A DNA stretch of 64,000 bases, taken from Dactylorhiza incarnata (Eukaryota > Streptophyta > Magnoliopsida > Asparagales > Orchidaceae). The translations under genes were made by a program, and so were the position numbers. Location of the stretch: the NCBI GenBank assembly GCA_033032865.1, contig JAWHQI010000079.1, positions 6,390,501 to 6,454,500 of the forward strand, in the 5' to 3' direction. Within the stretch, counting starts at the first letter, position 1, and each line of letters opens with the position of its first letter. The notes under the pieces are model-generated. The model saw only the letters and a program-made list of their open reading frames with translations, did not search any database and was not told the DNA's origin. Below are positions 30,267 to 42,227 of this stretch, piece by piece.

Positions 30267-30658
30267 TGATGAGTAATTTATTTACTCATCTTTTAGTTTA
30301 GGTTTACTATGTTTTTAATATAAAATTATGTAATTTATAGGAATTGCATCATATAAATCCTTCCATTGTTTATTTCATAAGCTAACTTAAGTTTATTTTG
30401 TGTTTTCAGGTTTTCTGGGCTGTTTCGAGCAAAAAGTTAAATTACACGCCCCCAGGTCATGGGCGTGACCTCCAGTACACGGGCGTGACTCTTCCCGCAC
30501 CAATTTCCCGCCGAAGCTTCCCGCCAGCAGCAAGTTTTAAAGATTACACGCCCCAGGTCACGGGCGTGACCCTAGGGCGTGACGCGTTCGAAACGCCTGC
30601 ATTGAAGCCAGGCCGCGCCCTCTCCGCTAGCACCAATCACGCCCCTTACACGCCCCTT
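30267..30658 (+). mobile_element. Athila-type LTR fragment inside F's 5' LTR
   Basis: It begins TGATGAGTAATTTATTT, similar in style to the TGATAATGC start of D's LTR. It shares the phrases AGCTAACTTAAGTTT and a TTTTCAGG/TTTTTAGG box, then a cluster of GGGCGTGAC/GTCACGCCC motifs (30440-30655) like D's LTR. It is not a full LTR, because no matching 3' end is seen. It is best read as a truncated LTR of an Athila relative in plus orientation. Confidence 0.65.
30268..30290. repeat. Perfect 9-bp inverted repeat at the fragment's edge
   Basis: GATGAGTAA (30268-30276) and TTACTCATC (30282-30290) are perfect complements around a TTTAT loop. They lie exactly at the junction with F's own LTR. Confidence 0.8.
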
Positions 30659-30789
30659 GGTTGTGTGCTTTCTGTGTTGTGCCTTTGCTTTGCATATTAT
30701 CTAACAATATCTAGTGCTAACAAGAAAAATCAAAGAGATCTATTCACCCCCTCTAGGTGAATTAGACTACTACCTTATAAAATATCAAG

Positions 30790-30801
30790 TGGTATCAGAG
30801 G
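30790..30801 (+). promoter_or_regulatory. Primer binding site of F (initiator tRNA-Met)
   Basis: TGGTATCAGAGG, two bases after the LTR end, identical to that of C. Confidence 0.9.
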
Positions 30802-30859
30802 GAGGTTGGTCAATAAGGACTTAACAGTTTGACCAGATCCTATAAAGGAGTAGTCAAAT

Positions 30860-33416
30860 TTGAATCCAATGGCTGCCACTGGAGGTCAGAAGGAGATGAG
30901 GTCTATGAAGTTGCCCATATGCAAAAAGGAGACTTTTGGCATATGGAAGCAAAGGGTAAGGCTGTTCATAGAAGCCTCAGACCCTAGGATATATATTACT
31001 GTCAAGGAGGGTCCCTTCGTCTTCACGAAGCCCTCCACTATAGATCCTACAAGGCAAGTAGCCAAGTCATATGCTGAAATGACTAAGGATGAAATTGCAC
31101 TTGCTACCATGGACAAGAGAGCACAAAATATAATAGTAAATGAAATTGATGATTCCACCTTCCAAAACTTGCTGCATTGTGAGACTGCCAAGAATATGTG
31201 GGATACACTAATAGTGTATATAGAAGGTACTGAAGAAGTGAGGGATGATAGGAAATCCCTCCTTAATCAGGAGTATGAAGCCTTCAGACAACACATCATG
31301 AAATGTATAGCTGATTGCTATGAGATATTCTTCAGAGTGGTAAATGAGCTGAGAACTTATGGGAGGTTCTTCAGTCATTATGAGCTGAATGACAAATTCC
31401 TAAGATATCTAACAAGAGATTGTGATACAAAGATCTGTGCCATCAGAGAAGTGGCAAAGTTGGGTGAGACTCCTCCCCATACACTGTTTGGAATGCTGCT
31501 CTCCTATGAGATGCAGCTGTCAGCAAGGAAGGTGGAGGACACATCCACCAGGCCTCATGTATGGGAGAGAGTTGTGGCTCTCAAAGCAGAAAGCTCCAAG
31601 AAGAGAAAAACTAGAATGCCCTCTCCACTAAGAAGGGCTGCTGACTCTGAAAATTCATAGGCCAGCACATCAGACATCACCTCATCTAATGAGGAATTTG
31701 CTGCCTTCTCAAGGCACTTCAAGAAGCTGATGAGGAGGAAGCTGTGAATGAATAAACCTTCCTCTTCCTCACATCCTAAGAAGGATCACAACAGATCATA
31801 AAGGCAGCACCCCAAGGGTAACAAGTATGACCCTAAACATGTTCTACATATTTCAAATAATGTTATATGTTATTGCTACAGTAAGCCTGAACATGTCATA
31901 GCTGACTGTCCAGTCAAGAGAAAGGAAAGAGGTAATAAGAAGCCTCATCACCAAAAGGGAAGGAAGGGTGAAAAATCCTTTCTTGCAAAGAAGGTGAAAA
32001 GATGGAATGAATCTGAGTCTTCATCCTCAGATTCAGAAGAAGAAGAGGAAGTCTACATTGGGTTGTTTGCAACTAAAGAGGATGAAGACTATCCTACTGC
32101 TAAGGTTGGCATCAGGGCCCCTCTGTCACACTCAGATAGTGATATAGAGGAGTAAGAAGATGACAAAGAATGCTATGGCTTAATGGCCATATCGGATTAT
32201 AAAAAAAAATCAGGATCATCTTGATCAAGTATCAACTCCTCTCCTCCCCTCTTCTGATTATGAGTCAATACCAGATTCTGAAGTATGCTCATCTAATGAT
32301 GAAAATGGTTCAGAACCTGAAGTGGATGTCAATCAATTGATTAACAAGTATGTTGCTCTTTTGGAAACTCTGAAAAGGAGCAAGAAGCAAGCCAAGAGGC
32401 AAGCTCAAGAAATTGCTTCCCTTCAGAATACAAAGCATGATTGCACTGAGTCATCTACCCAGGTGGCTTAGATGAGTAGAGAAATAAGCCAACTGAAGGG
32501 AAATATAATTTTCTAATTAAGCACCATCAGCCAAAAGAACAAGGTCATCAAGGACCTTGAGGAGAAGCTTCTTAAAGAGAAGAGCTTTGTGGCTCAATTC
32601 TCCAAACCCAAATCCATATTGCCCAGCATTGACACCTTCTCCTCCTAAACCAATAGGAGAGGGCTAGGGTTCAATAAAGTGGCATTTGGTGCTTAGAATG
32701 GAGGAAAGGGGCAGGCTAAAGCTATGCCTCATACCACCTTTCAAAAGGTGTTGCTTCCCTCCAACAGGTATGACCAGGACAACATGTATGGTCAATGGAA
32801 GAATGGAAGTTCCTATAGGAAGGAAAATACTCCTTATTATAGTAGAAGAAAGGGAATGAGGATGAGTGCTTTGAAAGCTCCCCATGAAGAGATTCAAATG
32901 GCCCATCCTGGACCATTTGTATTTGGTACTTCAGCCCCTTCATTCAAGGATAAGGAAGTTGGTTCTTCCAAATCCCTCTTTGAAAAACACATGGCTGCTG
33001 TCAAGCCTATAGGCAAGTTTAACAGCTCAGTATCTGATGTCATCAACTCTTTCTTAGCTACCAAGCTAAGACATGCTGATGTCATTCAGATAAAGTCTGC
33101 TAAGAATAACTATAGGGAGCCAACCAGCCAGGTTATTGCTAATAAGAATAGGAAGAATGCAGTTAGCTTCTTCACTGACAACAAGCACATTGATGCTCCT
33201 TCTACCTCAAAGGGTGTTCAGAAAAGAAGATACAATATCCATGAATGTTGGTGTTGTGGTAAAGTGAGACACTTTTCCATAGATTGTTGGCACAATCCCA
33301 ATGCGCCTAATGCAAAAAGGAGCTTTCTTACAAAGGCCGCATCAGGTATGAGTAAGTCTTGTTATGCTAACAAAGGCCTAGTACCAAAAATCAATTGGGC
33401 TACTATGGGAAAATGA
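30860..33416 (+). pseudogene. gag: gag of element F, broken
   Basis: The first 266 residues from 30860 are open and match the C gag core (KLPICKKETFGIWKQRVRLF, DKRAQNIIVNEI). Stops follow at 31658-31660 and later. The first zinc knuckle (about 31872-31913) reads CYCYSKPEHVIADC, keeping the CCHC spacing. The acidic Ser-rich middle follows. The last part (32724-33416) is open and holds the second knuckle CWCCGKVRHFSIDC. The frame closes at TGA 33414-33416 directly before an acceptor-like TTGCTTTTTGTAGG. Confidence 0.85.
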
Positions 33417-33454
33417 ATTGCTTTTTGTAGGATAGTTCAAGTACCAGCCAAAGA

Positions 33455-34530
33455 CAAATATGGTACTTGGACAGTGGGTGATCAAGGCACATGACAAGTA
33501 TCAGGAGTCTTCTGCAGGATTACACTGCTGTGAAGAATTGACCTAAAGTTATCTTTGGAGGCTCTGAAAAAGGAGTCACCAAAGGATATGGTATGATCTC
33601 TAATGGCTTAGTCTCAATCACAAGGGTAGCTTATGTTGAAGGGTCGCAACACAACCTTGTAAGCATAAGTCAACTATGTGACTTGTGCTATGTCATTGAA
33701 TTCCACAATGACAAGTGCTTGATCAAAAAGTCGAATGACTTAGAGATCATTCTCTCAGGCACTAGGAGTGGGAATGTTTGTTGCTTAGATTTTATTTGCA
33801 ATAATTCTTTATCCCATGTGTGTCTTGTGGCTAATGAAAGTGAGTCTCTTTGTGTTCAATGACACAAGAGACTTTCCCACGTTAACTACAAGACAATGTA
33901 TAGACTATTTTCTAAAAACCATGTTAGGAATAGTCCAAATTTGAAATGTATAAAAAGTGGTCCCTATCATGCATGCCAAATGGGCAAGCAAACTATGGCC
34001 ACCTTTAAAAGCATTGGCTCCAAAGACACTAAAAGATGTCTTTATCTATTGCATATGGACTTGTTTGGTCCTTTGCCAATTCAAAGCCAAGGTGGGAAAT
34101 TGTATACTTTAGTGATTGTTGATGATCACTGAAAATATATATGGGTATTCTTCCTTAAGAAGAAATCTGATACTTTAGATATCATCATAAACCATGTCAA
34201 GGCAATCCAGAATGAACTACAATGTACTGTAGTCAAGTCTAGAACTAACCATGGACATAATTTCAATTTGGGGCCATGACAAAGTTTTGTCAAGAATTTG
34301 GTATAACCCAAGAATTGTCCTCCCCAAGGACTCCACAACAAAATGGTGTGGCTGAGAGGAGTAATAGGACCTTGATAGAAGCTAGGAGAACATTGCTTAG
34401 TGACTCCTCACTTCCAGAATATTTCTGGGCCGATGTAGTCAATACTGCTTGTTATGTTCTCAACATCACTTCCATCAATAAGGCCCTTGGAATAACCCCT
34501 ATGAGATTCTGAAAGACAAACAAGCAACAA
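33455..34530 (+). pseudogene. pol: Protease and integrase of element F, broken
   Basis: The protease box WYLDSG is followed at once by a TGA (33470-33472), where C has Cys. The pre-integrase region shows HACQMGKQ, with another TGA (33864-33866) at the Trp before HKRL. The integrase core has HMDLFGP and then IVDDH followed by a stop. A frameshift near 34265 precedes FCQEFGITQELSSPRTPQQNGVA and AERSNRTLIEA, where the last acidic residue sits. Two of the stops are TGG-to-TGA or TGY-to-TGA changes. Confidence 0.85.
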
Positions 34531-36565
34531 TTTCATACTTTAGAATCTTTGGTTGCAAATGCTATATTTTAAATAATGGAAAATCTCAATTAACAAAGTT
34601 TGCTGAAAAATGCAATATTGGGGTTCTTGTTGGATATAACTCACATAGTAGAGATTATAGAGTATTCAACAAGAAGACTCATGTTATAGAAGAGTCTATT
34701 CATGTTGTATTTGATGTGACCAGCCTACTTTATAAGGGCTGGTCCAGTTCTCCTATTTTGACAGGTAATGAACAGATGATGCAAGACATGTCTATCCAAG
34801 ACATACCCAGCACAAGCAGAAATTATTTAGATGCTGCTATTCTTGAAGATGAAGATCAACATGCTGCTGAAGAACCCACTGCTCCAGAAGAAGAGCTGCA
34901 GATTGCTGATAGATTGCCTGTAGCAAACAGGCACCCGAGGGATCATCCAAGAGACCAGATAATTGGAGATGAGAACCAAGGGGTGGTCACCAGAAGTAGA
35001 GCTCACAATGAGGCTTTATTCTTGAGCTTTCTATCACAGATGGAGCCTAAGAAGTTTGAAGAAGCAAATCAAGACACCTTCTGGATTCAACCAATGCAAG
35101 AAGAGCAGCTAAAATTCAAAAGGTGCAAGGTATGAAAGTTGGTGCCAAAACCTCATGGACACAACATTATTGGCACTAAATGGATCTACAGAAACAAGCT
35201 AGATGAGAATAACATCATCATCAAGAATAAGGATAGACTTTTGGACAAAGGATACATGCAAGAAGAAGGTATTGAATTTGATCAAACCTTTGCCCTAGTT
35301 GCAAGGTTAGAAGAATGAAGGCTATTTCTTGCCTATGCTGCCCACAAGGGGTTCAAATTATACCAGATGGATGTCAAGTCAGTCTTCCTAAATGGAGATT
35401 TGAAGGAAGAGGTATATGTGGAGAAGCCCTCAGGTTTTGTTTATCCAACTCTATCCTCTCATGTCTATTTACTTAGGAAAGCATTATATGGTCTAAAGCA
35501 AGCCCCTAGGGCTTGGTATGAGACCTTGTCTAGCTTTCTCATCAAGAACAAGTTCTTGAGGGGAAAGATAGATATTACATTATTTCTTAGGGAAACAAAG
35601 GGCAAATGTCTTATAGTCTAAATTTATGTTGATGACATAATATTTGGCTTACTGATGACAACCTTTGCAAAAGGTTTGCCAACCTTATGCAGGGGGAGTT
35701 TGAGATGAGCAGTATGGGAGAGCTCAAGTACTTTTTAAGCCACCAAGTGAAACAGTCTGATGAGGGGATATTCATCTCTCAGACCAAGTACACTAGGTAT
35801 CTTATCAAGAAGTTTGTGATAGAATCTGCTTCCACCATGAAGACTCCCATGGGGTCCAATATTTCCCTAGATAAGGATGAGAAGGGTAAGCCCTTTGATG
35901 AGTCCATATACATGTGCATTATTGGATCCCTATTATATCTGACTGCTAGTAGACCAGAAATTATGTATGCTACATGTGTTTATGCTAGGTACAAAGCATG
36001 CCCTAAGGAATCTCACTACTCAGCTGCAAAGAGGATTTTGAGATACCTTAAATCCAGCCAACATCTTGGCCTTTGGTACCCTAAGAACAATACTTTTGAA
36101 TTGACTAATTTTTCAGATGCAGATTTTGCAGGATGCAAAGAAGATAGGAAAAGTATAAGTGAGACTTATCAATTCCTAGGAAGGAGGTTGATCTCTTGGA
36201 GCAGCAAGAAGCAGACCAGTGTGGATATATCCACTACTGAGTCTGAATATATAGCTGTAGGGAGCTGCTGTGCACAACTATTGTGGATACAACACCAGCT
36301 AGAGGATTACAATCTCAAGGTAAGTCACTCTCCATTGTATTGTGACTCATCCAGTGCTATCTCTATTGCTAATAATCCTATCTCTCATAGCAGGACTAAG
36401 CATATAGAGTTAAGGTATCATTTTATAAGAGAGCATATAGAATGTAAAGACTGCCTTGAATTTTCCCCCACTGACAGTCAAGTAGCTGATATCCTTACAA
36501 AGCCATTAGACGAGGCTAAATTTAATGCTTTCAAAATTGAGCTAGGAATGTTGAACTTAGAATAG
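34531..36565 (+). pseudogene. pol: Integrase tail, reverse transcriptase and RNase H of F, broken
   Basis: The integrase C-terminal part (GYNSHSRDYRVFNKK) and an acidic linker precede reverse transcriptase. That has [41 protein letters not shown] and a catalytic YVDD at about 35627-35638 flanked by a stop and a small deletion. From 35687 the frame is open for 292 residues: GELKYFLSHQV, then RNase H with SDADFAGC, SSKKQTSVDIS, ESEYIAVGSCC and SRTKHIELRYH. It ends with DILTKPLDEAKF...ELGMLNLE at TAG 36563-36565. Confidence 0.87.
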
Positions 36566-36957
36566 GCCTTCAACATTTCATTTTGTCTACCTCACTTATT
36601 GTATTATTTCCTAAGCTTTGCTAAAAAATAATAATGCCTCAGAACATTTAGTGACATGATTAGGGGAAGGACAATCAAATTTAAAAATGAGTCACTGTTT
36701 GGGAGTAAGATCAGCTGAGAAAATTTCAGCTGAACTGCTGAGACAACTGAGAAAGTCTCAGCTGAACCGCTGAGATGGCTAAAATAGTCTCAGCGGTTTA
36801 CAATACCTTGTCCCAGTGGGTTGTCACTCCGTCTCAGCGGTTCCGCTGAGACAGGCTGGTTCAATTAAATTCTGTCTTAATTGAAAATTCAGTAATATAA
36901 AATCAATTAAAATGATAAGTCAAATCAACATCTATCTGAGCCTATTTGGGCCAATTA
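36566..36957 (+). promoter_or_regulatory. Internal leader of F after pol: motif cluster and TATA box
   Basis: No gene. It has a cluster of CTCAGC/GCTGAG motifs (36705-36855), the same type as in F's LTR. The cluster includes the inverted repeat GTCTCAGCGG / CCGCTGAGAC (36831-36840 and 36843-36852). The TATA-like TATAAAAT at 36896-36903 lies about 45 bases after the cluster. The stretch ends where truncated element G begins. Layout and position match the internal leader of C at 8711-9122. Confidence 0.55.
36896..36903 (+). promoter_or_regulatory. Candidate internal TATA box for F's env-like gene
   Basis: TATAAAAT, downstream of F's internal palindrome cluster and upstream of where the env-like gene would have started before the G-linked deletion. 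Confidence 0.45.
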
Positions 36958-39835
36958 ACACTTGAAGTCTTGGTGGTAAAAAGTTCACATTTATATTGAT
37001 GAATGATTTTTCTAGATTTACATGGACACTATTTCTTACCTCCAAATCCGATGCTTTTTCTGAATTTACAAAACTATGCAATAACATTCAAATTGAATTA
37101 GATTTAAAAATTAAGTGCATTCTATCGGATCATGGAGGGGAATATGAAAATGATAGTTTCACCACTTTTTGTAATAATCTGGGTATTAAACATGAATTTT
37201 CTGCTCCACGCACCCCCAACAAAATGGTGTGGTGGAGAGTAAAAATAGAACCCTTTAGGAACTCGCATGCACTATGCTATCCGAGTATGGGTTGCCCTGA
37301 TCTTTTTGGGCCGAAGCGGTAAATACATCTTGTTATGTTATAAATTGAGTCATGCTTCGCCCAATCTTGAAATTAACTCCATATGAATTATATTACAAAA
37401 GGAAACCTAATGTATCTTACTTTCATGTTTTCAGATGTCAATGCTTTATCTTTAACACCAAAGATGCACTAACAAAATTTGATGAAAAATGTGATGAAGG
37501 AATATTCTTTGGCTACTCTTCAACTAGTAAAGCATATATGATATACAATAAAAGGTCTAAAAAGGTTAAAGATTCTATTTATGTGAAGTTTGATGAATTT
37601 GTTCCTTGTGTATATTCTAATACTGCAGGAAAAGAAGAGGAACCCACTTCACCCTTGGAGGATGATGAGGTTGAACCACTTGGAGTTGACAAAGAAATAG
37701 AGGTGATGCGAGAAGAGTTCGTGCCTCCAAGTGCGCTTGAATTCACAAAAGATCATCCAAGGGAACTTGTCATTGGAGAACCGTTAAGAGGGGTAATGAC
37801 ATGCTCTTCCATTCATGAATCCTTCTCTAATTTATGCTTCATTTCTGAAATTGAACCTAAAAATGTCTCTACCGCACTAAATGATGAATTTTGGTATTTA
37901 GCTATGCATGAAGAATTAGAACAATTTGAACGTAATAAGGTTTGGAATCTTATAGAAAGACCATCAAATCATTCAGTAATAGGCTTAAAATGGATTTTCA
38001 AAAATTAATTAGACAGTGAATCTAGAATTACTAGGAACAAAGCTCGCTTAGTAGCACAAGGTTATTCACAAATCAAGGGGTAGATTTTGATGAAACCTTT
38101 GCACCTGTAGCTCGCTTAAAATCCATTCGAATTTTTCTTGCCTTTGCAAGTTTCAAAAGATTTAAAATTTTTGAAATGGCTGTTAAAAGTGTCTTCTTAA
38201 ATAGAATTATTAAGGAAGAAGTTTATGTTGAACAACCCCCTGGTTTCATAAATGAAAAATACCCAAATCATGTTTGTAAACATGTAAGATAAAGCACTGT
38301 ATGGTTTTAAAACAAGCGTCTCGTGCTTGGTATGAAAGATTAACTTCATTTTTATTAAAACATGATTATGTAATGGGACATGCCTATAATACACTCATCA
38401 AACATGTTAATAATGATCTAATCATATTACAAATCTATGGCTATGACATCATTTTTGGAGCCACTAATGGTCAATTATGTAATGAAGTTGTAAGTGTGAT
38501 GCAAAAATAATTTGAAATGAGCTTGGTAGGATAACTTACTTACTTTCTTCGTTTTCAAATCAAACAAAAAAATGATGGAATATTTATAAATCAATCTAAA
38601 TATGTTCATGATTTGTTAAAAAGATTTGGTTTTGAAAATTGTGTCTTCTTAAATAGAATTATTAAGGAAGAAGTTTATGTTGAACAACCCCCTGGTTTCA
38701 TAAATGAAAAATACCCAAATCATGTTTGTAAACGTACAAGATAAAGCACTGTATGGTTTTAAAACAAGCGTCTCGTGCTTGGCATGAAAGATTAACTTCA
38801 TTTTTATTAAAACATGATTATGTAATGGGACATGCCTATAATACACTCATCAAACATGTTAATAATGATCTAATCATATTACAAATCTATGGCTATGACA
38901 TCATTTTTGGAGCCACTAATGGTCAATTATGTAATGAAGTTGTAAGTGTGATGCAAAAATAATTTGAAATGAGCTTGGTAGGATAACTTACTTACTTTCT
39001 TCGTTTTCAAATCAAACAAAAAAATGATGGAATATTTATAAATCAATCTAAATATGTTCATGATTTGTTAAAAAGATTTGGTTTTGAAAATTTAAAACAA
39101 GCCTCCACTCCTATGAGTCCCTCTCTCAAATTAGGAAAAGATGAAGCCGAAATTTCTATTGATCAAACACTATATAGAGGAATGATAGGGTCGTTATTAT
39201 GTCTAAGTGCATCTAGACCTGATATTATGTTTGTCGTTTGCTTATGTGCTAGATTTCAAGCTAATCCTAAAGAATCTCATTTAAAAGCGGTCAAACGAAT
39301 TTTGAGATATTTAATCGGATCATCTAATCTAGGCCTATGGTATCCATATAATGATTCATTTATTTTACATGGATATTCTGACTCCGATTATGCTGAGTGC
39401 TCACTAGATCGTAAAAGCACAAGCGACACATGTCACTTCCTAGGCCCCTCACTAGTTTCTTGGTCGAGTAGGAAATAGAATTCTGTTGCCCTCTCCACCA
39501 CCGAGGCTGAATATGTCATACTTGAAAGTTGTTGTGCATAAGCTCTTTGGATGAGTCAAACAATAGAAGACTTTGGGGTGCATCTAAATAATATTGAATT
39601 AAAATGTGACAACAAAAGTGCTATTGATCTAACCAACAATACCGTTCATGACTCACGGTCCAAACACATAGATGTGCATCATCACTTCATTAGGGATCAC
39701 ATTAAGAAAGAACATGTGAGTGTTAGCTTCATAGGCATGGAATCCCAACTTGCAGACATCTTTACAAAACCTCTCCCTGATGCTCATTTCAACATGCTTA
39801 GACTAGAATTAGGAGTCTTAAATATATCAAATTGA
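36958..39835 (+). pseudogene. pol: pol of element G (integrase to RNase H), broken and with duplication
   Basis: Integrase: SLGGKKF, FSRFTW, CILSDHGGEYEN, then a frameshift at the PRTPNK site, then the C-terminal LTPYELYYKRKPNVSYFHVF part (37352-38008). Reverse transcriptase begins at VIGLKWIFKN with a stop, and shows [17 protein letters not shown] twice because of a 452-bp tandem duplication. The catalytic block reads YGYDIIFGA, so the usual YVDD is lost. RNase H: GYSDSDYAECSLDRKST, then a stop, then CDNKSAIDLTNN and SRSKHIDVHHHF. It ends with ADIFTKPLPDAHF...LGVLNISN at TGA 39833-39835. Confidence 0.83.
38189..39092 (+). repeat. 452-bp direct tandem duplication within G's reverse transcriptase
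   Basis: Bases 38189-38640 and 38641-39092 are direct copies beginning GTGTCTTCTTAAATAG, with only a handful of differences (for example CATGTAAGAT against CGTACAAGAT, TATGAAAG against CATGAAAG). The junction falls cleanly at 38640/38641. Confidence 0.95.
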
Positions 39836-42030
39836 AACCCATCAAAAGCTATTTCTACTCAAAATAACCTTTTGTACTACTTTATCAATCTTATTGAGTT
39901 TCATCACATCTGATATTTCATGAATCTATCTACAAAACTATTATCAAAATTGAACTAAAAGAACTAACGCTCGGTGCTATCATTAACGCCCCATGTTAGC
40001 ATATTTCCCTGAACTTAACAACTCTTTCTGCCAATTCATTTATATACTTCTATATATCTATATTTACACCTTAGTTAATTTTTCATTTCGAGAAAAAAAT
40101 CAAAATGAAATATAAAATATAAAAAACCATTTTATAACTACCAAAACCATGCTTAAATACCCATTAAATCATTTTCAAATTCTCTAAAAATTCTACACTA
40201 AGAAGGTCTATATACATACACTCTATTTCAAAGAATTTTCTTTCAAAAAAATTAGAAAAGAGTGGTCTGTTTGAGCGTTAAGAAGTTAACGCCCGACATT
40301 AGCTCCTTTGGCTGAATGTTCATTCTATGTTTTCTAAAATATTTATGGTTTTTTTTCTCATGCATATTCTTTTTTGTTGTTTTGAATTGTTTCCTATTTG
40401 TCTTATTTCAAAAATACAAAAAAAATTTAAATAATCCAAAATTTTGAAAAATATGTTTTATCATTTGTTTTTTTAACATTTACAAAAATATGCTTAACTT
40501 CACTTGAGCAAAACATCTTAGTCCTTTCATTTCAAATGGTCAAAATTGATATGACACACACTTATAGATTTTTCTTTATTGTCTAATTTTCATTTCAAGT
40601 TTCCTAAAAATTATTTTATTTTGTTCTGCCTTGACCTTAATCTTATTATGTGCAAAGAAATGGTCATCAGAAAATTGTGTAAAATTGCCTAGCATGCCTC
40701 TAAGTATGAGTAATATTTTATGTTAATCAATGATCCATTCACTTACTATTTTGGTAATCTACATGTGCTCATAATCTTAGTCTTGCATGATTGTGTAGTA
40801 TAGTAGCTTTAACTTATTAAGTTGTGTGTCTATATTACCTACACCATCTTTCAAACAAAATATTTCTTGCACATATAGAATTGTTATTTCCATATTGTTA
40901 GTGTTTGCAAAGACAAGTGAATTCGGAGACCTTTGTCCCAAAATTAAAAATATGAAATAAAATGACAAAGATAACACCACTAAGCACTACTCACCCTCCT
41001 GCTAAGTCTTAATGAGCATTGTGAGGTTGAGCACCCTAGAAAGAATTGTAAAGTATCTTGTGCAAACACATTTTCTTTATCACTTCTATTTTTGTACACC
41101 AGACCACTCAAAATAAAAAATATAAACAAAATTTCTTATGTGATTCCCCAAGCAATACTTCGCTCCCTGATAAGTCTTAATGAGCATTGTGTGGGCAAAA
41201 AACCTTGGTAGTTGTACTATTTCATTGTGCTTTGAAATTTTATTCTAGAACTGATGTGTGAAAGTAATTATAAGACTACAATCTTAATGTTGTTTTACTT
41301 TTTCATTACACATGTCATGTGTTTTGGTTATTTCACGTGTATACTCTTATCAAAACACTTTTATACACACATCATTATTTTTCATAAAGCTTCTACTCAT
41401 GAGAATTGGATCCTAATGCATATTTACATAATTCTCTAAAAACATAAGTAAAAGCACTAGATTGCAATGCATGAGCTATACACTGTTTTCTTCACTTAAA
41501 ATATGAATTAGTTACATTGTAGATCTTATCTCTTTGAATATGTCAAATCATGCTTGTTTATAAATTATGAAAATTTTTCTAAGTTAATGCTCAAATGTGA
41601 AGAGTCTAGACATATTATCAAACCAAAACAAAAATTATTTCTTACAAAATTTTCAATCTTAGTAACTTTATTTTTGCTATTCCGCATTATTTGATCATGT
41701 ACTTTTATCATGCTTAGTATCTTCTTCACTTGTATCTTTCAAAATATTTTGTTCATTATTTTCTAATAAGTGGAAGAATGTCTTGTGTAAATACACTACA
41801 ACATATTTCTCACTCTTATCATATTCTTTTTCCGCTGTGCTACTCTCTCTCTTAGCTCGATCATGACCTACTTTATACTTAGAACAAAACTCTTATCCTC
41901 TCTTAGTGTGTCCCATCTTTTGTCTTCTTTATTCTAGTTTTGTTTTCACTCCACCCACTTTTGCTAATAACAAAAGGTGGAGAATAAAATAATAAATCTT
42001 AATGATGATTGGAGTAGGATTCACTAGCTT
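39836..42030 (+). other. Long AT-rich non-coding stretch of G
   Basis: 2.2 kb with no supported gene; short open frames here are chance. It starts with motifs of G's own LTR type (AACGCTCGGTGCT, TTAACGCCCCATGTTAGC at 39960-40000, and again at 40270-40310). Two copies of TAAGTCTTAATGAGCATTGTG lie 168 bases apart (41003 and 41171) in a degenerate repeat. Where C and F have an env-like gene, G has none that I can recognise. Confidence 0.65.
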
Positions 42031-42227
42031 AAGGGGGAGCATAAATCTAGTTTATGGGATCATACACTAAGGGGGAGCACTTAAGTAGGGGGAGCACAAT
42101 TTAACAAACTAAAATAATAACTCTTATCTATATGTTGCTTAGTGTCATATATCTTTCTACAACACACATATCTTATTTATGATTCTTATTTATCACTATT
42201 GGATTTGTTATTATCAAAAGGGGGAGA
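42031..42227 (+). promoter_or_regulatory. Four repeated polypurine tracts of G
   Basis: AAGGGGGAGC at 42031, 42069 and (as TAGGGGGAGC) 42086, then AAAAGGGGGAGA ending at 42227 directly before the LTR. Multiple polypurine tracts before the 3' LTR are a known mark of the Sirevirus group, which places G there even without an env-like gene. Confidence 0.82.

Larger units (their letters stand above)
30025..30787 (+). repeat. 5' LTR of F, chimeric and shortened
   Basis: Bases 30025-30266 match the start of the 3' LTR (45927 onward), including the TCTCAGCTGAACCGCTGAGA motifs. Bases 30659-30787 match its end. Between them lies unrelated sequence (30267-30658) in place of about 1 kb, including the TATA box (46406 in the 3' copy). 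This LTR is 763 bases against 1371 for the other. Confidence 0.88.

Noticed and set aside
40777..41439. Short ORFs at 40777-40980 and 41254-41439 in G as a lost env-like gene
   Set aside because: They are AT-rich with no similarity to the env-like proteins of C, E or F, and lie on opposite strands.
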